64,000 bases of DNA from Stenotrophomonas maltophilia (GCF_004920835.1 NZ_QFHO01000014.1:1-64000), one strand, 5' to 3'. Counted from the stretch's first letter, positions 28,779-39,469 are shown. Translations and numbers: made by a program. Notes: generated by a model from the letters alone, not told the origin.

Positions 28779-31700
28779 ATGAGCGCGCCGCCGCGCCTGC
28801 GACTGCGAAGGATCCGCCGTCATTTCATTGCCGCCTGTGCGGTCGGCCTGGTCGGGCTTGCGCTGCTGGTGGGAACGCTCAGCCAGCTGCTGCCGCTGGC
28901 CGAGCGCCATCCTGAAAAGATTGCTGCGTGGCTGAGCGAGCGTGCCGGCCAGCCGGTCCGTTTCGATCAGTTGCAGACCGCCTGGACCCGGCGTGGTCCG
29001 CTGCTGCAGCTGAAGGGCCTGCGCATCGGTGCAGGGCAGGGCCTGGCTATCGGCGAGGCCGAAGTGCTGGTGTCGATGTACAGCGGCCTGCTGCCGGGCC
29101 GCTCGCTGACCGAGCTGCGCCTGCGCGGGCTGGCGCTGGACCTGCAGCAGGGCGAGGACGGGCGCTGGTCGGTACGCGGCCTGCCCCGATCCGACAGCGG
29201 TGGTGATCCATTGGACGCACTGCGCCGGTTGGGCGAGCTGCAGGTGATTGGTGGTCGTCTGGGCGTGCATGCGCCTGGCCTCGGCATCGACACTACGCTG
29301 CCACGCATCGATCTGCGCCTGCGCGTCAACGGCGAGCGTCTGCGGGTGGGCGTGCGGGCCTGGGCCCAGACCGATGCGCTGCCGCTGACCGCGGTACTGG
29401 ACGTAGACCGCGCAGGCGGCAACGGTCAGGCCTGGCTGGGTGCCGACCCGGTCGATTTCCATGCCTGGTCGCCGCTGCTGGCGGCCGGCGGCATTCGCCT
29501 GCGCGAGGGCAAGGGCGAACTGAACCTGTGGCTGACCCTGCGTGATTTCGCACCGGTGGCGTTGACCACCGATTCGGACCTGCGCGACGTACGCATCGAC
29601 GGCGCGCCGATGCCGGAGCTGGCTGCACCGCAGCTGCAGCTGCAGCGCCTGCAGGCACGCCTCCGCTGGCAACGCCAGGCCGACGGCTGGGCGCTGCAGG
29701 TCCCGCGCCTGCGCTTGAAGACGGAAGAGGGCGAGCAGCAGCTCGATGGCCTGCAGCTGCAGGTCGGCAAGCAGCTGCAGATGAGCTCCGGTGAAGTACA
29801 GGCCGGTACCGCGCTGCGCGCACTGGCGCTCAGCGACCGCCTTGACCCCGGCCTGCGCCGCTGGCTGTTCCTGTCCAAGCCGCAGCTGGACGTCGCAGAG
29901 CTGCAGCTGTCCGGCGAGCGCGATGGCCCGTTGTGGGCACAGGGCGAGCTGCAGTCGCTGGGCTTTGCCAGCGTCGGTCATTCGCCTGGCCTGCGTGGCC
30001 TTGGCGGACGCTTCGAGGGCGATGCCAATGGCTTCAGCCTGCAGCTGCAGCCGCAGCGCCAGTTGCAGTTCGACTGGCCGACCGGCTTTGGCGTGCGCCA
30101 TGACCTGCATCTGGCCGGCCAGGTGGTGGGTTGGCGCGACGAGGGCGGTGGCTGGCGTATCGGCACTGCGGCGATGCGCGTGGAAGGCACCGACTACGCC
30201 GCTGACGTGCGTGGCGGGGTCTGGTTCCAGGGCGATGGCACCCGGCCGTGGCTGCAGTTGGCCGCGAAACTGGATGATGTGCCGATGATCGCGGCCAAGC
30301 GCTTCTGGATCCACTCCAGAATGAGCAAGGGCGCTACCGACTGGCTGGACATGGCGCTGGCCGGTGGCCAGGTGCGTGGCGGCATTGGTCTGGTCAGTGG
30401 TGACCTGGACGACTGGCCGTTCGACAACAATGACGGCCGCTTCGAAGCCACCGGCCACATCACCAACGGCGATATCCGCTTCCAGCACGACTGGCCGCTG
30501 ATGAGCCAGGTCGACGCCGATATCGCCTTCATCGGGCCGGGCTTCGACATGCGTGGGCGCGGTGACCTGGCCGGTGTGGCCGTGCAGAAATTCGAAGCGG
30601 GCATTGCGGACTTCGGCCAGCAGCCGCTGTACGTGCGCGCCGACACCCAGAGCGAGGCAGGCAAGCTGCTGGCGATGCTGCGGCAGAGCCCGCTGCACAA
30701 GGATTATGGCGACACCCTGGACAACCTGACCGCGGCGGGCCCGGCGCATGTGACCTTCGACCTGCTGCAGCCCTTGCACCACGATGAAGGTGGCGGCCAC
30801 CTGCAGGGCACGGTAGATCTGGCGGGGGTGAAGCTGGTCGACAAGCGTTTCCAGCTGACCTTCGACAACATGCAGGGGCAGGCGCGCTACGGCAACGGTG
30901 GTTTCGGCGCCGAGGAACTAGCGGTGCGCCATCTCGGCCAGGACGGTCGCCTGAGCCTGCGGGCCGGCGGCTATGTGCACGACAGCAAACTGGCCTTCGA
31001 ATCGCAGCTGTCGGCCAACCTCGACGCTGGCGTGCTGATCGACCGCGCGCCGGAGATGGCCTGGCTCAAGCCCTACATCAGCGGTGTCTCGCCGTGGACC
31101 ATCGCGGTCAACCTGCCGAAGGTCGCGCCTGGTGCACCGGCCCCGCCGAGCGAACTGCGGCTGAGCTCGGATCTGGTCGGCACCCGTCTTGACCTGCCGG
31201 CACCGCTGGACAAGCCCGCCGGCGAGCCGCTGGCGACCACGGTGGCTGCGCAGTTGCCGATGGGCGCCGGCCGTATCGACGTGGCCTTCGGCCAGCGTCT
31301 GGCCCTGGCCGCGCGCAGCCACAACAACCGCACCGGCGTGCAGGTCACCCTGGGCAGCGACCATGTTGACCGGGAGCCGCCGCCCAGTGGGCTGACCGTC
31401 AACGGCCGCAGCCCGACCCTGGATGCGCTGGAGTGGATCAGCCTGGCCCGTGGGGGTGGCGACGATGATGCGATGCCGCTGCGTGCGGTGGATGTGCAGG
31501 TCGGCAAGCTGATGCTGATCGGCGGCGTCTTCGAACAGACCCGGCTGCAGCTGCAGCCCGGCCCGCAGGCACTGGACGTGCGCCTGGATGGACCTACGTT
31601 GGCCGGCCGTTTGACGGTACCCAACGCCGAGGGCGGCACCATCAGTGGCCAGCTCGACCGAGTGCACTGGCAGTCGCTGCCGCCGTCCCCCGGGGCTGCC

Positions 31701-32630
31701 GCGCCGGCGCGGGTGCAGGCCGGTGCCAATGACATGGACCCGGCCAAGCTGCCGCCGTTCGCGCTGGACATCGCCGACCTCAAGTTCGGCAAGGTCGTGC
31801 TCGGCCAGACGGTGCTGCGCACGCGGCCGCTGGGCAATGGCCTGAACGTGGATGAGCTGCGCTTCCGCGCGCCGGACCAGGAGATCGACATCAGCGGCCG
31901 TTGGCTGGGCCGCAGTGGTGGTGCGCGTACCGAACTGACCGCGCAGGTGCGCAGCGAAGACCTCGGTGGACTCATGCAGAACCTCGACTACGGCGGCCAG
32001 CTGCGCGGAGGCTCGGGCCGGGCGCAGTTGCAGGCGTCATGGAGCGGCGGTCCGTCGGACTTCCAGCTGGGCAACCTGCAGGGCACCCTCGATCTGCATG
32101 CACGCAACGGCCAGCTGCTGGAGCTGGAGCCGGGTGCCGGCCGCGTGCTGGGACTGCTCAGCGTCACCCAGCTGCCGCGGCGCCTGATGTTCGACTTCCG
32201 CGACTTCTTCTCCAAAGGCTTCGCGTTCAACCAGATCGACGGCAGCATGCAGTTCGGCCAGGGCATGGCACGTACCGACAAGGTGTTGATCGAGGGCCCG
32301 GCGGCGAACATCACCATCCGCGGCCAGGCCGACCTGCGCAACCAGCAGTTCGACCAGACCATCGACGTCAACCCGCGTGCCGGCAACCTGCTGACCGTGG
32401 TCGGTGCGGTGGCCGGCGGGCCTGTGGGCGCTGCGCTCGGTGCCGCCACCAATGCGGTATTGTCCAAGCCACTGGGCGAAATCGGCGCCCGCACGTACAA
32501 GGTGACCGGTCCATGGAAGGAGCCGAAAGTGGAAGTGATCGAACGCAGCCGCGACAAGACTCCGCCGCCCGCGCCGAAGCCGGCGCCGGCCATTCCGCCG
32601 ACCGTTACCGACCTGCCGCGCTCGCGCTGA
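28779..32630 (+). CDS. yhdP: YhdP family AsmA-like envelope protein
   Basis: 1283 residues. One N-terminal membrane segment (about 15-37, HFIAACAVGLVGLALLVGTL) anchors a very long periplasmic region rich in beta repeats, with an AsmA-like C-terminal domain (MFDFRDFFSKGFAFNQIDGSMQFGQG, then NPRAGNLLTVVGAVAGGPVGAALGAATNAVL). This is the YhdP/TIGR02099 pattern. YhdP, TamB and YdbH form bridges that carry phospholipids from the inner to the outer membrane. A Pro-rich tail ends the protein. It lies 30 bases after rng and 59 before tldD. Confidence 0.95.
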   Translation: MSAPPRLRLRRIRRHFIAACAVGLVGLALLVGTLSQLLPLAERHPEKIAAWLSERAGQPVRFDQLQTAWTRRGPLLQLKGLRIGAGQGLAIGEAEVLVSMYSGLLPGRSLTELRLRGLALDLQQGEDGRWSVRGLPRSDSGGDPLDALRRLGELQVIGGRLGVHAPGLGIDTTLPRIDLRLRVNGERLRVGVRAWAQTDALPLTAVLDVDRAGGNGQAWLGADPVDFHAWSPLLAAGGIRLREGKGELNLWLTLRDFAPVALTTDSDLRDVRIDGAPMPELAAPQLQLQRLQARLRWQRQADGWALQVPRLRLKTEEGEQQLDGLQLQVGKQLQMSSGEVQAGTALRALALSDRLDPGLRRWLFLSKPQLDVAELQLSGERDGPLWAQGELQSLGFASVGHSPGLRGLGGRFEGDANGFSLQLQPQRQLQFDWPTGFGVRHDLHLAGQVVGWRDEGGGWRIGTAAMRVEGTDYAADVRGGVWFQGDGTRPWLQLAAKLDDVPMIAAKRFWIHSRMSKGATDWLDMALAGGQVRGGIGLVSGDLDDWPFDNNDGRFEATGHITNGDIRFQHDWPLMSQVDADIAFIGPGFDMRGRGDLAGVAVQKFEAGIADFGQQPLYVRADTQSEAGKLLAMLRQSPLHKDYGDTLDNLTAAGPAHVTFDLLQPLHHDEGGGHLQGTVDLAGVKLVDKRFQLTFDNMQGQARYGNGGFGAEELAVRHLGQDGRLSLRAGGYVHDSKLAFESQLSANLDAGVLIDRAPEMAWLKPYISGVSPWTIAVNLPKVAPGAPAPPSELRLSSDLVGTRLDLPAPLDKPAGEPLATTVAAQLPMGAGRIDVAFGQRLALAARSHNNRTGVQVTLGSDHVDREPPPSGLTVNGRSPTLDALEWISLARGGGDDDAMPLRAVDVQVGKLMLIGGVFEQTRLQLQPGPQALDVRLDGPTLAGRLTVPNAEGGTISGQLDRVHWQSLPPSPGAAAPARVQAGANDMDPAKLPPFALDIADLKFGKVVLGQTVLRTRPLGNGLNVDELRFRAPDQEIDISGRWLGRSGGARTELTAQVRSEDLGGLMQNLDYGGQLRGGSGRAQLQASWSGGPSDFQLGNLQGTLDLHARNGQLLELEPGAGRVLGLLSVTQLPRRLMFDFRDFFSKGFAFNQIDGSMQFGQGMARTDKVLIEGPAANITIRGQADLRNQQFDQTIDVNPRAGNLLTVVGAVAGGPVGAALGAATNAVLSKPLGEIGARTYKVTGPWKEPKVEVIERSRDKTPPPAPKPAPAIPPTVTDLPRSR

Positions 32631-32689
32631 GCGTGGCCCTCCTGTTCACGGGGCTTGCCTGAGCGCCCCCGCATCCCCAGATCGAGACC

Positions 32690-34135
32690 ATGACTGATAC
32701 CGCCCTGACGCTTGCCCAAGACCGCCTGTTGCGCCCCGGTGGCCTGGATACCGCTGGCCTGGAGCGCACCTTCGGCCAGTTGCTCGGCCCTGGTGTCGAC
32801 TTCGGCGACCTCTATTTCCAGCACGCCCGCCGCGAGAGCTGGAGCGTGGAGGACGGCATCGTCAAGGACGGTGCCCATTCCATCGAGCAGGGCGTGGGCG
32901 TGCGCGCGATTGCCGGGGAGAAGACCGGCTTCGCCTACTCCGATGACATCCATGCCGACGCGCTGCTGGCGGCGGCGCAGTCGGCGCGTGCGATCTCGCG
33001 TGAAGGCGGTGCCCAGTCCGGGCGTTCGCTGCTGCGCGGCAACGCGCGCGCGCTGTACCCGACCCTGGACCCGATCGACAGCCTGGGCAACGAGGCCAAG
33101 GTCGAGGTGCTCAAGCGCCTGGATGGCTACCTGCGTGCCGCCGACCCGCGCGTAAAGCAGGTGATGGTCAGCCTGTCCGGCGGCGTGGACACCGTGCTGG
33201 TGGCCCGCACCGACGGCGTGCTGGGCGCCGACGTGCGCCCGCTTGTGCGCCTGAACGTGCAGGTGATCGTCGAGCAGAACGGCCGCCGTGAATCGGGCTA
33301 TGCCGGCGGCGGTGGCCGCTATGGTTATGCCGAACTGTTCGCCGAGGGACGTCCGGAAGCGTTCGCCCGCGAGGCGCTGCGCCAGGCGCTGGTGAACCTG
33401 GACGCGGTGCCGGCGCCGGCCGGTGTCATGCCGGTGGTGCTCGGGCCGGGCTGGCCCGGCGTGCTGCTGCACGAAGCGGTCGGCCACGGCCTGGAAGGTG
33501 ACTTCAACCGCAAGGGCACCAGCGTCTACGCCGGTCGCATCGGCGAGCGCGTGGCTGCCCCGGGCGTGACCATCGTCGACGACGGCACGCTGGACGGCCG
33601 CCGTGGCTCGTTGAACATCGACGATGAAGGCCACCCGACCCAGTGCACCACGCTGATCGAGGACGGCATCCTGGTTGGCTACATGCAGGACAGCCTCAAT
33701 GCACGGCTGATGGGCATGGCGCCGACCGGCAACGGTCGCCGCGAATCATTCGCGCACCTGACCATGCCGCGCATGACCAATACCTACATGCGCGCCGGCC
33801 AGCACGATCCGCAGGAGATGATCCGGTCGGTGAAGAAGGGCCTGTATGCCGTCAACTTCGGTGGCGGCCAGGTCGACATCACCAGCGGCAAGTATGTGTT
33901 CTCGGCCACCGAGGCCTACCTGATCGAGGATGGCCGGATCACCGCGCCGGTGAAAGGCGCGACCCTGATCGGCAACGGCCCGGAAACCATGCAGAAGGTG
34001 CGCATGGTCGGTAACGACCTGGCCCTCGACGAAGGCGTGGGTATCTGTGGCAAGGACGGCCAGAGCGTACCGGTGGGCGTCGGCCAGCCGTCGTTGCTGA
34101 TCGAAGGCATCACCGTCGGCGGTACCCAGGCCTGA
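32690..34135 (+). CDS. tldD: Metalloprotease TldD
   Basis: 481 residues, normal length. The HExxxH zinc site is HEAVGH at residues 261-266, within [22 protein letters not shown]. TldD forms a heterodimer with TldE and degrades unfolded peptides such as CcdA and the microcin B17 leader. Its partner gene is at 34836, separated by darP on the other strand. It ends the maf-rng-yhdP-tldD run. Confidence 0.97.
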   Translation: MTDTALTLAQDRLLRPGGLDTAGLERTFGQLLGPGVDFGDLYFQHARRESWSVEDGIVKDGAHSIEQGVGVRAIAGEKTGFAYSDDIHADALLAAAQSARAISREGGAQSGRSLLRGNARALYPTLDPIDSLGNEAKVEVLKRLDGYLRAADPRVKQVMVSLSGGVDTVLVARTDGVLGADVRPLVRLNVQVIVEQNGRRESGYAGGGGRYGYAELFAEGRPEAFAREALRQALVNLDAVPAPAGVMPVVLGPGWPGVLLHEAVGHGLEGDFNRKGTSVYAGRIGERVAAPGVTIVDDGTLDGRRGSLNIDDEGHPTQCTTLIEDGILVGYMQDSLNARLMGMAPTGNGRRESFAHLTMPRMTNTYMRAGQHDPQEMIRSVKKGLYAVNFGGGQVDITSGKYVFSATEAYLIEDGRITAPVKGATLIGNGPETMQKVRMVGNDLALDEGVGICGKDGQSVPVGVGQPSLLIEGITVGGTQA

Positions 34136-34176
34136 ACCGGGCGATGGCCAGCGCCACCGCCAGGCCCGGCGGGGAC

Positions 34177-34767
34177 TCAGTCCTCGTCGCTGGCGTCGGC
34201 CGTGTCGTCGGCCTCGACCTCGTCGTCGCTGGCCTTCAGGCCCAGCGCGGCCGGCAGCATCAGCGTACGCAGCACCTGGAAGATCTCGCGGTAGGCGCGC
34301 GGCGGCTTGTTCTTGGCCTTTTCGGCCTGGGCGTTGCGTACCAGCGTGCGCAGCTGCTGGCGGTCGGCCTGCGGGTAGTCATCGAGCAGGGCGGCCAGCG
34401 CCTTGTCGCCCTCGGCAAGCAGGCGCTCGCGCCAGTCTTCGGCACGGTGCATCATCGCCACTTCGCGGCGGCCGGTCTCACTGTTGGCATCCAGCGCATC
34501 GCGGATCGCATCCAGGGTGGCATCTTCTTCGCGGCGCATGTGCTTGGCCAGGAACGCCAGCTGGCGCTTGTGGGCGATGTGGGCGGTGATCCGCTTGCAC
34601 TCGGCGATGTGCGGCAGCAGGTCTTCCGGAACCGGCAGGCGCGCCAACTGGGCCGGGGTCAGCGACACCAGCTTCTCGCCCAGGGCCAGAACGTCGAGCG
34701 CGTCGCGCCGGTTCTGGCTGCGGCTCTTGTCGTGGAATTCACCGGTTTCTTCGTCGCGTCCGCGCAT
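34177..34767 (-). CDS. darP: Ribosome-associated protein DarP (YjgA, DUF615)
   Basis: 196 residues with the DUF615 features [20 protein letters not shown] at the N terminus and [15 protein letters not shown] after it; the C terminus is acidic ([12 protein letters not shown]). DarP/YjgA binds late 50S precursors and helps assemble the peptidyl-transferase centre. It is divergent from tldE with 68 bases between, the yjgA-pmbA arrangement of Escherichia coli, and convergent with tldD. Confidence 0.95.
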   Translation of the reverse strand: MRGRDEETGEFHDKSRSQNRRDALDVLALGEKLVSLTPAQLARLPVPEDLLPHIAECKRITAHIAHKRQLAFLAKHMRREEDATLDAIRDALDANSETGRREVAMMHRAEDWRERLLAEGDKALAALLDDYPQADRQQLRTLVRNAQAEKAKNKPPRAYREIFQVLRTLMLPAALGLKASDDEVEADDTADASDED

Positions 34768-34835
34768 CGTCCATACCTGATTTCAAAAAAAGTCGCCCGG
34801 CGTGATGCCGGGCCCAACCTGTACAGGATAAAGCA

Positions 34836-36203
34836 TTGAACGTGATCGCCCCTGAAGTCGCCGTCGGTGACGACAGCCCGGCCCGGCTGGAACGGCTGGC
34901 CGACCTCTCCCAGCAGCTGCTCGACCGTGCCCGCGCGCTGGGCGCCAGCCAGGCCGAGGTCAGCTGCAGCGAGGACCGTGGCCTGGAGGTCAATGTGCGC
35001 CTCGGGGACGTGGAGACCGTGCAGTCCACGCGTGACCGCGGCATCGCCGTCACCGTCTATTTCGGCCAGCGCAAGGGCAGTGCCAGCACCGGCGACCTGA
35101 ACGAGGCCAGCCTGGCGGCCACCGTCGAGCAGGCCTGCGCGATTGCCCGGCATACCGAGGACGACCCGGCCGCCGGGCTGGCCGAGGCCGCGCTGATGGC
35201 CACCGATTTCCCGGATCTGGATGCCTGGCATCCGTGGGCGCTGCAGGCCGATGAGGCCGTGGACCTGGCCCTGGCCTGTGAAACCGCCGGCCGTGAGGCT
35301 GACGCGCAGATCCGCAATTCCGACGGTGCCTCGGTGTCGAGCATGCAGAGCCTGTCGGTGTACGCCAATTCGCATGGGTTCGTCGGCCGTGAGCGCGGCA
35401 CCCACCATTCGATCGGATGTGCGCTGATCGCTGGCCAGGGTGATGGCATGCAGCGCGACGGCTGGTACACCGGAGCGCTGGCCCGTGAAGACCTGGAGGA
35501 TGTGGGCCTGGTCGGCCGCCGTGCCGCCGAACGCACCGTTGCCCGCCTGCAGCCACGGTCGCTGTCCACCGGCAGCATGCCGGTGTTGTTCGCCCCGGAA
35601 GTGGCGCGCAGCCTGGTCGGCCATCTGCTCTCGGCCGTGTCCGGCGGTGCGCTGTACCGCCAGGCCAGCTTCCTGCTGGACAGCGTCGGCCAGCAGCTGT
35701 TCCCGGACTGGATGCAGATCGAGGAACTGCCGCACCTTCGCCGTGGCCTGCGCTCGGCTGCCTTTGACGGTGATGGCGTGGCTACCCGCGCCTCGGCCCT
35801 GGTCCGCGACGGTGTGCTGCAGCGTTATGTGCTGGGCAGCTACTCGGCGCGCAAGCTGGGCCTGCAGACCACCGCCAATGCCGGCGGCGTGCACAACCTG
35901 CAGCTGGCCGCCAACGCCGGTTCCCTGCAGGAGATTGCCCGGCAGATGGGCGACGGCCTGCTGGTGACCGAGCTGATGGGACAGGGCGTGAACGGGGTGA
36001 CCGGCGACTACTCGCGGGGGGCTGGCGGCTTCCGTGTCGAGAACGGCGAGATCCAGTACCCGGTGGACGGCATCACCATCGCTGGCAACCTGCGCGAGAT
36101 GTTCCGTTCGATCGAAGCGGTCGGCAGCGATGTCGACCCGCGCTCGCACATCCGCACCGGCTCGATCCTGTTGGGGCGGATGACCATCGCCGGTAATGAT
36201 TGA
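34836..36203 (+). CDS. tldE: TldE/PmbA, non-catalytic partner of TldD
   Basis: 455 residues starting at a TTG (34836) with AGGA 8 bases upstream; no ATG lies nearby in frame. The core is shared with TldD (SCSEDRGLEVNVRLGDVETVQ; MLPVLFAPEVARSLVGHLLSAVSG-type region) but there is no HExxxH motif, as expected for TldE. ENGEIQYPVDGITIAGNL closes the domain. It works with TldD in peptide degradation. Divergent from darP. Confidence 0.96.
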   Translation: MNVIAPEVAVGDDSPARLERLADLSQQLLDRARALGASQAEVSCSEDRGLEVNVRLGDVETVQSTRDRGIAVTVYFGQRKGSASTGDLNEASLAATVEQACAIARHTEDDPAAGLAEAALMATDFPDLDAWHPWALQADEAVDLALACETAGREADAQIRNSDGASVSSMQSLSVYANSHGFVGRERGTHHSIGCALIAGQGDGMQRDGWYTGALAREDLEDVGLVGRRAAERTVARLQPRSLSTGSMPVLFAPEVARSLVGHLLSAVSGGALYRQASFLLDSVGQQLFPDWMQIEELPHLRRGLRSAAFDGDGVATRASALVRDGVLQRYVLGSYSARKLGLQTTANAGGVHNLQLAANAGSLQEIARQMGDGLLVTELMGQGVNGVTGDYSRGAGGFRVENGEIQYPVDGITIAGNLREMFRSIEAVGSDVDPRSHIRTGSILLGRMTIAGND

Positions 36204-36290
36204 TAGCGTCGATGGCGTAAGCTATGCCCGCCTGACCCAACCAGCTTGGTGCTGGTGGGTCAAGACCACCCAATGAAAAGGAGTTTTGTC

Positions 36291-36662
36291 GTGAGCGAAT
36301 TCGATAACGTCCCGCCGCCGCCGGTCACCACCGATGTGCCGGCCGACCAGCGCACCATGGCCCTGGCTGCCCACCTGCTGGGCATCTTCACCGGCTTCAT
36401 CGGCGCGCTGATCATCTGGCTGATCAACAAGGACGATGCTGCCAAGTCGTTCGTCACCGACCAGGCCAAGGAAGCCCTGAACTTCCAGATCACCGTGACC
36501 ATCGCCATGGTCATCAGCATCATCCTGATGATCGTGATCATCGGCGGCATCCTGGCCCCGATCGTCGGCATCATCAACCTGGTGTTCTGCATCATCGCAG
36601 CGGTCAAGGCCAACAACGGTGAAGCGTACCGCTACCCGTTCACCCTGCGCCTGATCAAGTAA
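36291..36662 (+). CDS. DUF4870 family small membrane protein
   Basis: 123 residues. The GTG at 36291 is preferred because AAAAGGAG ends 7 bases before it; an ATG at 36273 overlaps that site. After a Pro-rich N terminus (NVPPPPVTTDVPADQRT) come hydrophobic segments LAAHLLGIFTGFIGALIIWLI and ITIAMVISIILMIVIIGGI-type helices, with DQAKEALNFQ between them, which is the DUF4870 (Tic20-like) signature. Function unknown. A terminator follows directly. Confidence 0.9.
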   Translation: MSEFDNVPPPPVTTDVPADQRTMALAAHLLGIFTGFIGALIIWLINKDDAAKSFVTDQAKEALNFQITVTIAMVISIILMIVIIGGILAPIVGIINLVFCIIAAVKANNGEAYRYPFTLRLIK

Positions 36663-36683
36663 GACCGGCTGCATGCTGAAACG

Positions 36684-36711
36684 AAAACGCCCGGCATTGC
36701 CGGGCGTTTTT
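36684..36711. terminator. Bidirectional terminator between the DUF4870 gene and ispA
   Basis: AAAACGCCCGGC, loop ATT and GCCGGGCGTTTTTG: a perfect GC stem flanked by A4 on one side and T5 on the other, so it can stop transcripts from both strands. It lies 21 bases after the DUF4870 stop and 63 bases past the end of ispA. Confidence 0.9.
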
Positions 36712-36774
36712 GCTTGGCGGCAGCGCCGGGCCATGCCCGTCGAGCGCGCAGCGCGGCAGCATCACCGCCAGCGA

Positions 36775-37653
36775 TCAGTGATCGCGTTCCACCGCCAGCG
36801 TCGCCAGCGCACGCAGCGCGTCGGCTTCCTCGCCATAGTCGGCCAAGGTGGCCTGCATGCGGGCCGCGAGTTCGCGCAGCTGGGCCTTCGCACCGTCCAT
36901 GCCGAGCAGGGCGGGGAAGGTACTCTTGTCCTGCGCCTGGTCCTTGCCGGCGGTCTTGCCCAGCTGCTCGGAACTGGCTTCGACATCAAGGATGTCGTCA
37001 CGCACCTGGAAAGCCAGGCCGAGCGCATCGGCGAAGCTGTCGAGCTGGGCGAGCTGTGGTTCGTGGGCCTGGCCGCACAGCGCGCCCATGCGCACCGCTG
37101 CACGGATCAGCGCGCCGGTCTTCAGTGCGTGCATGCGGGTCAGAGCCGCCAAGGTCTGCTGCTGGCCGGTAGCATCGATATCCAAGGCCTGGCCGCCGCA
37201 CATACCGGAGGCACCGGAGGCATGCGCCAGGGTCTGCAGGCAGGCCACGCGCAGCGTTGCCGGCAGCGGTGCATCGGCCAGCAGACCAAAAGCACGAGTC
37301 TGCAGCGCATCGCCGGCGAGGATCGCGGTGGCTTCGTCGAAGGCGATGTGGGTGGTCGGCTTGCCGCGGCGCAGGGCGTCGTCGTCCATGGCCGGCAGGT
37401 CGTCATGCACCAGTGAATAAGCGTGGATCAGTTCGACCGCCATCGCCGCCGCGTCCAGGCTTTCCGTCTGCGCGCCGAACAGCTGGCCGCTGGCATACAC
37501 CAGCAGCGGGCGCATGCGCTTGCCGCCGCCGAGCACCGAATAGCGCATGGCCTGGTGCAGGCGCTGTGGCGCCTCGGCCGGCGAGGGCAGGGCGGCGTCG
37601 AGCTGGCTTTCGATACGGTCGCGCCAGCGCGCGAACAATGCCTCAGCCGTCAT
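36775..37653 (-). CDS. ispA: Farnesyl diphosphate synthase, (2E,6E)-specific
   Basis: 292 residues. The ATG at 37653 gives [10 protein letters not shown]; it lies inside the end of xseB, whose last 11 bases it overlaps. The first aspartate-rich motif DDLPAMDDD is at 84-92 and the second DDILD near residue 228; [13 protein letters not shown] is the substrate-binding lysine/arginine region. It condenses IPP with DMAPP and GPP to make FPP, precursor of undecaprenyl phosphate and ubiquinone side chains. The xseB-ispA order is conserved, though dxs is not next to it here. Confidence 0.96.
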   Translation of the reverse strand: MTAEALFARWRDRIESQLDAALPSPAEAPQRLHQAMRYSVLGGGKRMRPLLVYASGQLFGAQTESLDAAAMAVELIHAYSLVHDDLPAMDDDALRRGKPTTHIAFDEATAILAGDALQTRAFGLLADAPLPATLRVACLQTLAHASGASGMCGGQALDIDATGQQQTLAALTRMHALKTGALIRAAVRMGALCGQAHEPQLAQLDSFADALGLAFQVRDDILDVEASSEQLGKTAGKDQAQDKSTFPALLGMDGAKAQLRELAARMQATLADYGEEADALRALATLAVERDH

Positions 37654-37903
37654 GGCTGGGCGGGTCGAAAGGTTCGGCGGTTTCCGGCTGGGCCGGATCG
37701 CTGAGCAGGCGCACGCGCAGTTCAGCCTGCTCCAGCGCCTGCTGGCACTGGCGGTACAGACCGACGCCGCGTTCGTAAGCACTGAGCGACGCTTCCAGGC
37801 TCAGCTCGCCGATTTCCATCTGCTCCACCAGCTGCTCCAGCGATTCGAGCGACTGCTCGAACTGGGCGACCGGGGAGGCGTTTTCGGGGGACTTCTTGGC
37901 CAT
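37643..37903 (-). CDS. xseB: Exodeoxyribonuclease VII small subunit
   Basis: 86 residues, the usual size. The conserved core [32 protein letters not shown] is the two-helix XseB fold. It is the small subunit that assembles with XseA to cut single-stranded DNA into oligonucleotides; xseA is not in the window. It overlaps the ispA start by 11 bases, implying coupled translation. Confidence 0.96.
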   Translation of the reverse strand: MAKKSPENASPVAQFEQSLESLEQLVEQMEIGELSLEASLSAYERGVGLYRQCQQALEQAELRVRLLSDPAQPETAEPFDPPSHDG

Positions 37904-37939
37904 GCGGCAAGTGTGGACGGGCCGCGCGCGGGGGTCAAT

Positions 37940-39226
37940 TCACCAGCCGCCCGGCCGCCACTGCAGCTGCGCGTCATGCGCCTGCAACCAGGCCTGCAGT
38001 GGTGCGGCGATGACTATGTCGGCGGCGGCCAGCAACTGCGCGCCATCAAAGATCAACGGCAGCTGCGCGCGACGCCACGGCGCAAGATGTTCGCGCTGCA
38101 GGCAGTCCTTCAACGCGTGCGAATGTTGGCGTCCGGGCAGCTGGATGCGCTCGCCACCCATGCGCGCGCGCACCTGCAGCGGGCGTTCGAAGGCAGCGAT
38201 GCCCTGCAGGCGCAGCTGGCCACCGTCGGGCAGGGGCAGCGGCGCTCGCCCGTCCCATTCGGTCTGCCAGTCGTTCGGCAGCACGGGAAGCTGCGCGGGC
38301 AGCAGGTAGGCATGGTCGCGCCATTGCTGGATCGCGTGATCGTGCCAGCACGCGCGCGCCTGGCGGTCGTTGTCGGCCGGCAGCAGTTCGTCCAGTGCCT
38401 GCTGCAGCACCGTGGCCGGCAGCGGCGCGGCACCGTGGCCGACCACCCAGGCACGCAACACGCGGGCGGCGCGGCTCGGCGAGACCTGGCGCAGCAGCTG
38501 CAGCGACAGCACGCGCGGTGCCACTTCCAGATGCGTGATCAGTTCCGCGTCTTCTTCATCCAGCAGGTCCCGCGTCTGCCTGCAATGCAACGCGCTGCCC
38601 GCCAATGCGCTGGCCGCATGCGGCCAGCGCTGGCGCAGCAGCGGCAGCACCTGAAGGCGCAGGAAATTGCGATCGGCGTGGTCATCGCCATTGCTGGGGT
38701 CTTCGATCCAGCGCAGTGCGTGCTGGCGGGCATGGTCGAGCAGGGTGCTGCGGGGCACCTGCAGCAGTGGTCGCCATAGACGGTGACCGTCGAGCAGGCT
38801 GTCGGCGGACATCGCCGCAAGGCCGTCGACGCCGGAGCCACGCAAGGCGCGCAGCAGGAACGTTTCGGCCTGATCGTCCTGGTGCTGCGCCAGCGCCAGC
38901 GTTTCGCCCTCGCGCAGTTCGGCCGCGAACGCCGCCCGCCGTGCCTGCCGGGCCGCACCTTCGGGTCCCAGGCCTGTATCGCTTTCGACTTGCACGCGGT
39001 GTACGGCCAGTTCGATGCCCAATGCTATGCACTGCTGTTGGCAGTGCAGTACCCACTTGTCAGCTGCAGCTTGCAGGCCATGGTGGATGTGCACCGCGCG
39101 CAGCGGGGTACCGGAGGCCTGTGCACAGCGCCACAACCAGTGCAGCAGCACGGTCGAGTCGACACCGCCGCTGTAGCCCACCAGCACGGGCGCATCCAGC
39201 GGAACAAGGGCAGGGAATTCACTCAC
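37940..39226 (-). CDS. tilS: tRNA(Ile)-lysidine synthase TilS
   Basis: 428 residues from the GTG at 39226, which puts the PP-loop SGGVDS at residues 19-24 as in other TilS proteins; the frame stays open upstream but only through repeat DNA. Further motifs are LALAQHQDDQAETFLLRALRG and RWIEDPSN. The C-terminal substrate-binding domain is present (total length near the 432 of Escherichia coli). It converts C34 of tRNA-Ile(CAU) to lysidine so that AUA is read as Ile. Confidence 0.95.
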   Translation of the reverse strand: MSEFPALVPLDAPVLVGYSGGVDSTVLLHWLWRCAQASGTPLRAVHIHHGLQAAADKWVLHCQQQCIALGIELAVHRVQVESDTGLGPEGAARQARRAAFAAELREGETLALAQHQDDQAETFLLRALRGSGVDGLAAMSADSLLDGHRLWRPLLQVPRSTLLDHARQHALRWIEDPSNGDDHADRNFLRLQVLPLLRQRWPHAASALAGSALHCRQTRDLLDEEDAELITHLEVAPRVLSLQLLRQVSPSRAARVLRAWVVGHGAAPLPATVLQQALDELLPADNDRQARACWHDHAIQQWRDHAYLLPAQLPVLPNDWQTEWDGRAPLPLPDGGQLRLQGIAAFERPLQVRARMGGERIQLPGRQHSHALKDCLQREHLAPWRRAQLPLIFDGAQLLAAADIVIAAPLQAWLQAHDAQLQWRPGGW

Positions 39227-39330
39227 GTCGGCAAGTATAGGGTTGGTCGGCAGGGCTGCGCCCTGCACCCGCAGACGCGCAAGCAACGGCAACGGCCGAA
39301 GCAACAGCAGAAGCGGGTTTCCTGAGGGCA

Positions 39331-39433
39331 GGCGGGGTGGGTCCGGTTGCGGGGGGGCGCTGCAAGTACATCCATGTAAGCTCGGTCGCCGCATCCATGC
39401 GGCTCACGCCCCCGCAACCGGACCCACCCCGCC
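39331..39433. repeat. Large inverted-repeat element, copy 2
   Basis: Arms of 25 bases (39331-39355 and 39409-39433; core GTGGGTCCGGTTGCGGGGG) flank two small hairpins with ATCCAT tips: GTAC-ATCCAT-GTA near 39366 and GCCGC-ATCCAT-GCGGC at 39388-39403. The right side continues as TTCGACAG, as in copies 1 and 4. Confidence 0.85.
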
Positions 39434-39469
39434 TTCGACAGTTTCCTGCGAGCTGTCCGGCATGTTGAT

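Noticed and set aside
28749-30800. Antisense frame over the 5' half of yhdP
   Set aside because: Gln/Ala/Leu-rich shadow of yhdP with no family features.
39227-39394. N-terminal extension of TilS into the repeat
   Set aside because: The frame stays open upstream of 39226, but that sequence is the large repeat element; the GTG at 39226 places the PP-loop at the usual distance.
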